Below, in pieces: positions 58,101-64,000 of a stretch of 64,000 nucleotides of DNA. The stretch covers positions 558,001 to 622,000 of the forward strand of contig NC_133544.1 of assembly GCF_048773025.1 (NCBI RefSeq), given 5' to 3'. Under the pieces are notes generated by a model. It did not search any database, was not told the origin of the DNA, and saw only the letters and a list, made by a program, of their open reading frames with translations. Each line of letters opens with the position of its first letter. Position 1 is the first letter of the stretch. Source of the stretch: Camelus bactrianus (lineage: Eukaryota > Chordata > Mammalia > Artiodactyla > Camelidae). The position numbers were made by a program, and so were the translations under genes.

Positions 58101-58432
58101 CAGTTAGGGACAGCTGGGCCTCTGTGCTTGTGGGAGATTGAACCCAGGGCTCCCTCAGACACCAAAACCCGCTGATGCTCAAGCCCCTTCTGTCAAGCGG
58201 TGTAGTGTGTGCACGTACATTCTCCAGGCACATTCTCCAGTAAGCGTTACTCCTCCCTAGGCTACTTATGACCCCTAATGCAACGTCAGTGTGATGTGAA
58301 TAGTTGCCAGTGTGTGGCCAGTTCCAGTTGCTTTCGGGAATATTCTGGGATTTTAGGGGGGGGTTACATATTTTTAATTCACAGATGGATGGATCTGTGG
58401 ATGCAGAAATGGCAGAGTCGGATGGCCAAATG
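58101..58432 (-). mobile_element. Tigger-like (TcMar) DNA transposon remnant
   Basis: The layout matches a short non-autonomous Tigger-type element: CAGTTAGGGACAGCTGGG at one end, CACCAAAACCCGCTGATGCT, CTACTTATGACCCCTAATGC, GTGAATAGTTGCC, then GATCTGTGGATGCAGAAATG at the other end. The subfamily is not certain and strand follows the remembered consensus. It is present only in this unit. Confidence 0.6.
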
Positions 58433-58479
58433 CACTCATTTTTATTAGCACAAGATAGCCTTTGAAAAGGTTTCTGTTC

Positions 58480-59015
58480 TTTTAAAAAAAAAAACATTTT
58501 TATTGAGTTATAGTCACTTAACAATGTTGTGCCAAATTCCAGGGTACAGCACAGTTTTCCAGTTGTACACGAACATGCATATATTCATTGACACTTTTTT
58601 TTCACTGTGAGCTACCACAAGATCTCGTATGTATTTCCCTGTGCTACACAGTATAGTCTTGTTTATCTAGTCTACATATGCCTGTCAGTGTCTCCAGATT
58701 TTGAAATCACACTCTGTCCCTTCCCACCCCCTCCCCACTGGCAACCACAAGTTTGTATTCTATGTCTATGAGTCTGTTTCTGTTTTGTATTTATGTTCTT
58801 TTTTTTTTAGATTCCATGTATGAGCGATCCCATGTGGTATTTTTTTTTTCTCTCTCTGACTTACTTCACTTAGAATAACATTCTCTGGGAACATCCATGT
58901 TGCTGCGACTGGCATTATGTTGTCGTTTTTTATGGCTGACTAGTATTCCATTGTATAAATATACCACCTCTTCTTTATCCAGTCATCTGTTGATGGACAT
59001 TAAAAGGTTTCTATT
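58480..59015 (-). mobile_element. L1 LINE 3-prime end, minus strand
   Basis: Poly(A)-side start (AAAAAACATTTTTATTGAG) followed by minus-strand L1 3-prime UTR words: CTACACAGTATAGTCTTG, GACTTACTTCACTTAGAAT, TATTCCATTGTATAAATATA, CAGTCATCTGTTGATGGACA. 5-prime truncated. It is less decayed than the other L1 pieces in the window and found only in this unit. Confidence 0.85.
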
Positions 59016-59247
59016 CTTAATCAAATTCCCCTAAGCCCCACCACGTCCAGGCAGGCCCCAAGTTCTATGCTGATGAGCACAGGCCTCTGTCCAGTGTTAC
59101 CGAGCTGGCCTCAGACTGGACGCATCGCCTGGTGGTCACTTCAAATTTATGGCCCCCACTGCCCATCCCAGGATCCGCACATGCACCCAATGGCCTGCAG
59201 AAGCCAGTCGGAGGTGGGCAGAGGGGACCAGGGGGTACTGCACATCT

Positions 59248-59368
59248 GTGCTGGGAGGACCACGGTGCCCTGCAGAACTGTGCTGGGAGGACAAGGATGC
59301 ACTGCAGAACTGTGATGGAGGATGCACTGCAGATCTGTCCTGGGAGGACCAGGGTGCACTGGAAATCA
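59248..59368 (+). repeat. 32-bp minisatellite, about 4 copies (unit 3 tail)
   Basis: Monomers of the type GTGCTGGGAGGACCACGGTG, ending in a form (GGAAATCATCCACAGGAACC) like the ends of the arrays in units 1 and 2. Confidence 0.8.
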
Positions 59369-60510
59369 TCCACAGGAACCAGTACAGGAAGCCGCCTGCT
59401 CCCTACACATCAGACTTCCACAAAGTCTGACCTCTATTGTCGGAGGACACATGGAGGGCCAGCATCACGGGTGGTTAAAGAATTTATCAAAGGCCAGGAG
59501 GAGTTCAAGAACAAAGGAAAGTTTAGCAGTTACGCTGCTACAGTGGGCCGCACAGACGACAGGTGCCCGCGTGTCCACCGAGTGGGAACGTGCAGGGTCT
59601 TTGAAGAGGAAGGGGCTGTGAACACAAAGGGACTAGGGAACAGCCTTCTGACTGTCTGTAAGTGAGGTGAGGGGCTTTGGTACTTGGGGGGATAGTGGAT
59701 TTATGACTCCCGTAAGATGGAGACGTGGGCTGACGCCAGCAAGGCCGTGGGACTCATGACTGATCAGGGGAGACGGGCTGAGCCACGTCGGCCTGAGCTG
59801 CGGTGAGGCTGGTCGTTTCCCAGGGCTGTCAATTCTGCCAAGGCAGACACCCGCCAGGAGTTTATCTTCTGAGGAGGAGCAGGCAGGCGCCGAAGGGCTG
59901 GAGGTTTGGGGGCACAGGGCCTCGGCAGGCACCAGCTGCCACGGGCTCCGTGACCGGCAACGGCTCAGAAAGCCGCACAGTCGGCACAGCCCTCCTGTCG
60001 CCAGCCAGGAGGTGACCAGTGATGACCACGCCCATCATTTTGTCCCTGCGTCCGACTTAGGACCCACAGGGGGAAGCCGGACGTGCCCCCAGCCGTCATA
60101 GGGCCCCCTTCTCGCCCCTCGTCCAGTTTCTCCAGGTTCACAGCCCCCATCAGGCACCCCTGAGCTCTCCCTTTTTCCACAAAGAAGCTCTCCATACACA
60201 GAAAACATTTTAACACATTAACATATACATCATGTACTATGCATACATGTACTACGTGTGTCTGTCGCAGACCTGCATGTGTGTGCAGTAACACCCAGCA
60301 GCACACACACAGGATACAATCACCGAGCTCCCCCGGCCCCTCCCTGCCTGGAGGCCCTGCTGAGCCCGGGGACAGGCGCAGACTCCCTGGCTGCAGCAGC
60401 TCCGAGAACCCAGCCTTTGCCTGTCCTGTTAGAGTGCCCACCACACCCTCACCAGGGAAGGGAGAGGTGCCCACCAGGGCTAGGAGGACCAGAGGGCTCA
60501 AGTTAAGGCC
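59369..60510 (+). other. Intergenic DNA before unit 4, no gene recognised
   Basis: 60019-60430 resembles 18920-19345. The part corresponding to 19345-20090 is missing. No gene seen. Confidence 0.55.
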
Positions 60511-60958
60511 TGGTATCCTGGTCTGCAGTGGGCCATGTGGGCATCATCCCTGTGGGAGGCAGGGAACAGGTGACCGCCAGGACTCCCACTGTCTCCCTGG
60601 GGTCCCTGGCACCAGTCGCCCCACTCCCACACACCCAATGAGGCACCTCTGCTGCGTCTGGACTCCCCCAGGTCATCTGAGACAACACCCACCCAGAGAA
60701 ACGGGAACTTCAGGAAGCAGGCGGTACCACCGGTTTCAGTCCCGTTCTTAGTGTTCGCAGCGTGGTGGTTAGGGGGTTCACACCCCGGGTCCACAACTGA
60801 ATTCCTAGGAAGTTCAGCTACCACTTCCTAGAAAGTGGGGCTGCGGACAAAGAGCCCAGCCTGGAGGTGCACAGGTGCCTAGGACAGAGCAGGGAAGGGG
60901 AAGGGGTGCCCAGGAGACCCAGGCTGCACGGGAGCCACCTCCACAGCTTCCACCTTCG
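60510..60958 (+). promoter_or_regulatory. I-gamma germline-transcript exon region (unit 4)
   Basis: Homologous to the other three but more diverged; donor CCTTCG|GTAAGT with GT at 60959-60960. It contains TTCCTAGGAA (60802-60811, TTCN4GAA, STAT6-type) and TTCCTAGAA (60825-60833, TTCN3GAA); neither is intact in units 1-3. Confidence 0.6.
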
Positions 60959-61509
60959 GTAAGTGGGGTCCAGGAGGGACAGGGACAGACGGAGTGCAGG
61001 GGGGCAATGAAGGGGAGAACCCACCTCAGGGATGGGACCCCACAGAGGGTCCAGGAGCACCTGAGCCAGCACGGCTGAAGGCAAGTTGCCCAGGGGTCGC
61101 GCTGCCTACTCAGCACCAGGAAGAGGGAGCCCTGGCAGGGGCTCGCCCACAACAACAGAGCTGGTGCATCAGAGGCCAGTTGAGTTCAGCTGGGCTGCCA
61201 GGCCTTCAGGGAGCGTGTCATGATCAGTGGGCAGAAGCCTGCCCCGGGCTGCACTGGGCTAGTTGTGCCAGAGACACAGGGCTGGCCTGGGTTCCCGAGA
61301 GCTCGGAGCTGGCAGTACAGGGGCTGCACACCAGCTCCACTGGCTACAGGAGGGGCGATGGGAGCCAGGGCGCAGAAGGTCAGGACTAGGAGCTGAGGGC
61401 TGGGAGCAGGTGGGCGCAGAGACGCAGACCAGCACCTGCAGGGAACTAAGGAACAGGGGAGACTTCTGGGGGCTCAGGGAGCAAAGAAGAGGCTTAAGGT
61501 ACCCAAGGG

Positions 61510-62690
61510 CCAGGAGCTCTGCTGGGAGGGGACCAGGGTGGGACAGAGACTCTGCCAGGGGAGAGCTGCCCAGAAAGGGAGGGGCACCTAGCAGCTCCAG
61601 GGAGAAGGGCCCAGGAGCAGAGCAGACGAGGGGGGTGACCTGTGGCAGGTCAGAAGGCAGGAGCTGCTAAGGGCCAGCTCCCCAGGGACAAAGCTCAGGG
61701 AGGCCACAGGTGAGCAGCAGACTGAAGACCAGGAAGGCAGGGGGCTTCTCAGGAATATGGACAAAGCAAGTAGAGCATGTGCGGGTGAGCAGGCGCTGGG
61801 AGGGCAGGGCGGCCGCTCCAGCATCTCCAGGAAGCAGGTAGGGCTTGTGCAGGTGGGTGGGGGCTGAAGGGCACAGGGCTAACACAGGATTTCAGGAAGC
61901 AGGCAGAGTTTATGCAGGTGGACAAGGGGCTGGGAGGGCAAGGAGCTGACCCAGGAAATCCAAACAGCAAATCCAGTCCTGGGAAAGAAATTCCCAGACT
62001 GGATCTGAACTAGGCTGAGGGCTCTGGGGCCGGCCAGAGGAGCTGGGGCGGTTCAAGGCCTGTAGCTCCAGGGACAAGGGTCAGAGAGGGTGTAGGTGAG
62101 CAGGGGCCTGCACCAGGAGGGCAGGGGGCGGCCGCAGGAGCCCGGGGACATGGCAGAGAGTTTGAGCCAAGGTCTGAGTAGCTGAGCAGGCCCAGCTGAG
62201 GGCTCCTGGGACAGCAGGACCCTTGAGCCCCTGAGGGGCTGGCCAGGTGGCATGCTGGGGTGGAGAGAGGTCCCTGGCAAGGGAGTTCTGTGGAATGAAG
62301 GAGAGGGGACACCCATGAGGGGACCCGATGGGCCCCAGTCCTTGGGCTCAAGGGCCCGTGGCGGGATGAGAAAGGAGGGGTGGACGTGCCATAGCCTGGT
62401 GGAGTGAAACAGACCCTGGACTGAGCAGAGGGAAGGAAAACGCGGGGCTCGTTCAGGGCCTGAGCTGCGCTGCCAGCCGGAGCAGAGCAGATGGGTCAGG
62501 GTGAGAGGAGACAGGCCCGGCCAGGGATGGGCCCGGGCTGCTGGCACCGAACAGGAGAGGAAGGTGGGGGCAGTGTGGGGCTCCAAACTGTGCTGAGGGC
62601 TGAGCTGGACTGAGGAAAGACAAGGGCAGAAGGAAAGCAGGGACCTGGGTGCCACGAGCCTGGGGTGGGGTCAGGAGCCCCAGTAGGAGG
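61510..62690 (+). repeat. Weak switch-like region of gene 4 (gamma2c-like)
   Basis: G-rich DNA with a single degenerate copy of the 45-bp monomer (about 61520) and a few degenerate copies of the longer monomer (61690-62000), with AGCT words. Much less repetitive than in units 1-3. Confidence 0.6.
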
Positions 62691-62814
62691 GGTAAGTGAG
62701 CTGAGGGGCTGTAGCTGGAGGTCCAGAAGAGGGACAGGAGCTCCCCGAGGCACAGACTCGGCAGCCGGGCTGAGGCCACAGGGATGAAAGGGGAGGGGCC
62801 AAGGAGGAGACTTG

Positions 62815-62852
62815 CAGGGCCTGGGGCCAGGGGGGCCAGGGGCCAGGGCCCA
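62815..62852 (+). repeat. GGCCAGGG-type GC minisatellite upstream of CH1 (unit 4)
   Basis: Shorter version of the element in units 1-3. Confidence 0.65.
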
Positions 62853-63331
62853 GGTGCTCTGGCTGCAGAGCTGACCCAGAAGACACGGGCGCGGAGGGCA
62901 AAGAGCAGGCCAGGCGAGGGGCCACGAGCAGGCTTCTGGGTGGTGGAGGCCCACCACGCCAAGCAGAGGCCCGCTCACCCAGGGAAGGGCCGGGCTGGGG
63001 CAGCAGGACGGTGAGCTCAGGGGACCAGCAGACGCTGGCCGGGAGCAGGCAGCACTGGTCAGGACTCAGACACAGGGCTCAGTCAGGCCAGGCACTTGCA
63101 GGAGGTCAGGGACCTGGGGGGCTGTCACCCAGGTGATCACCCAGCGCTGACCCACAGCTGCAGAGGCACGAGGCGCCAGGTGGTGAGGGCCCTGCCGGCC
63201 AGCTGCTTTGCAGACATTCTGGAAGCACGTGGGCGCTGGGCTCAGGGGTGCCCAGACCTGGGCTCGTGACACCCTGCCTGGACCCTCCCAGGGGTGAAGC
63301 CCTGGTGGTCACACGGCCTGCTTTCTTGCAG

Positions 63332-63625
63332 TCTCCACCAAGGTCCCATCGGTCTATCCCCTGACTGCTAGATGTGGGGACACACCTGGCTCCACGGTGG
63401 CCTTCGGCTGCCTGGTCTGGGGCTACATCCCTGAGCCGGTGACGGTGACCTGGTACTCGGGCGCCGTGTCCAGCGGCTTCCACACCTTCCCGTCCATTCT
63501 CATGTCCTCGGGGCTCTACACCCTCAGCAGCTTGGTGACCCTGCCCCCCAGCACCTCGTCCGGCAAGACCTTCATCTGCGACGTAGCCCACCCGGCCAGC
63601 AGCACCAAGGTGGACAAGCGTGTGG
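63332..63625 (+). pseudogene. IGHG2C: CH1 exon, open but skipped (gene 4)
   Basis: 294 nt, open: [17 protein letters not shown] to KVDKRV, with both fold cysteines. Less drifted than gene 1 CH1 ([10 protein letters not shown] of gene 2 is [10 protein letters not shown] here). Confidence 0.9.
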
Positions 63626-63986
63626 ATAAGTGGACAGGCCTCAGGGAGGGCGTCCACTCCCAGACAGGACCGAGGTCAGCCCACCTCCCGGCTCGAACCA
63701 CATGCCAGGATGACGACCTCTGCCCAGGGTATCAGAGGAGATGAGGTCACCTCACCTGAAGGCCTCCCAGGCTGTGAGGGGTCCTCTGGGTGTTTCCACC
63801 AGGTTCAAGGTGGGCACAGGCTGGACAACTCTAACCCACAGAACTGGTGCCGATCCGCACCTTCCACAACCTGTCCCTGACCTAAACTCCACCCAGGGCC
63901 ATCTCCCGCCCACAGTAATCCCCCATCTGCTCTCTCTGCAGCGCACCACCCCGAAGACCCCAGCTCCCAGTGTCCCAAATGCCCAG
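63332..63986 (+). CDS. IGHG2C: IgG heavy-chain constant gene, heavy-chain-only type, partial (gamma2c-like)
   Basis: Only CH1 (63332-63625, skipped) and hinge (63942-63986) lie in the window; CH2 onward is beyond the end. The CH1 donor is G|ATAAG, so this is a heavy-chain-only type. The hinge [15 protein letters not shown] (15 residues) is close to the llama/alpaca IgG2c hinge I remember (AHHSEDPSSKCPKCP). I considered a conventional subclass but the dead donor argues against it. Confidence 0.85.
63625..63630 (+). promoter_or_regulatory. Inactivated CH1 splice donor, G|ATAAG (gene 4)
   Basis: A at 63626 in place of G. The following TGG replaces the TAG found in units 1-3, so read-through would not stop at once. 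Confidence 0.92.
63942..63986 (+). CDS. IGHG2C: Hinge exon, 15 residues (gene 4)
   Basis: Acceptor CTCTCTGCAG and donor CCAG|GTAAGG. Encodes [15 protein letters not shown] with two cysteines. Phase is the same as the other hinges. Confidence 0.93.
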
Positions 63987-64000
63987 GTAAGGGAGCGAGG

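Larger units (their letters stand above)
41451..60510 (+). repeat. Tandem IGHG duplication unit 3 (gamma3-like)
   Basis: Third unit. It is shorter because its tail after about 57198 is a different, older paralogous sequence carrying its own transposon insertions. The end is approximate. Confidence 0.8.

Noticed and set aside
63620-63744. Open read-through past the gene 4 CH1 into the intron
   Set aside because: The frame is open only because TAG became TGG. The sequence there is ordinary intron homologous to the other units, and there is no sign of a coding extension.

Overview
This window is part of the immunoglobulin heavy-chain constant region (IGHG cluster) of a camelid, most likely an Old World camel (Camelus). 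Three things point there: IgG CH2, CH3 and membrane exons; hinge exons that match the camelid heavy-chain-only IgG hinges I know (a 35-residue Pro-Gln/Pro-Lys hinge, [27 protein letters not shown]); and decayed tRNA-derived SINEs that look like the camelid Vic-1 type. All genes are on the + strand. No V, D, J, mu, delta, epsilon or alpha segment is visible. Family names for the four genes rest on remembered hinge sequences; the exon structures are read directly. Layout: the window is four tandem copies of an ancestral unit of about 18-21 kb. Each unit runs I-gamma exon, switch repeats, CH1, hinge, CH2, CH3, M1, M2, then a repeat-rich intergenic tail. Unit 1 (1-20167) carries a gamma2a-like gene, unit 2 (20168-41450) a gamma1b-like gene, unit 3 (41451 to about 60510) a gamma3-like gene, and unit 4 (about 60510 to the end) the start of a gamma2c-like gene, cut after its hinge exon. 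Function: in genes 1, 3 and 4 the splice donor of CH1 reads G|ATAAG instead of G|GTAAG. This is the known camelid lesion that removes CH1 from the mRNA and gives antibodies without light chains. Gene 2 keeps G|GTAAG and a conserved CH1, so it should encode a conventional four-chain IgG. A conventional gene therefore lies between heavy-chain-only genes. In gene 3 the skipped CH1 has decayed further, with a 7-nt deletion and a premature stop. Genes 1-3 have both secreted and membrane ends (two poly(A) signals each) and a YRNM cytoplasmic tail motif. Evolution: the units are a patchwork. Units 2 and 3 look identical over about 3.6 kb, including a (CA)n tract. Units 1 and 2 differ by only a handful of bases over about 9 kb further downstream. 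Unit 3 drops suddenly to old-paralog similarity at about 57198. The CH1 neighbourhood of unit 4 is much closer to the others than its flanks are. Switch-region length also differs strongly between genes. The intergenic tails hold several L1 remnants, the SINE, a (CA)n tract, a 32-bp minisatellite, and (unit 3 only) a Tigger-like DNA transposon remnant and an L1 3-prime end. I see no other protein-coding gene.
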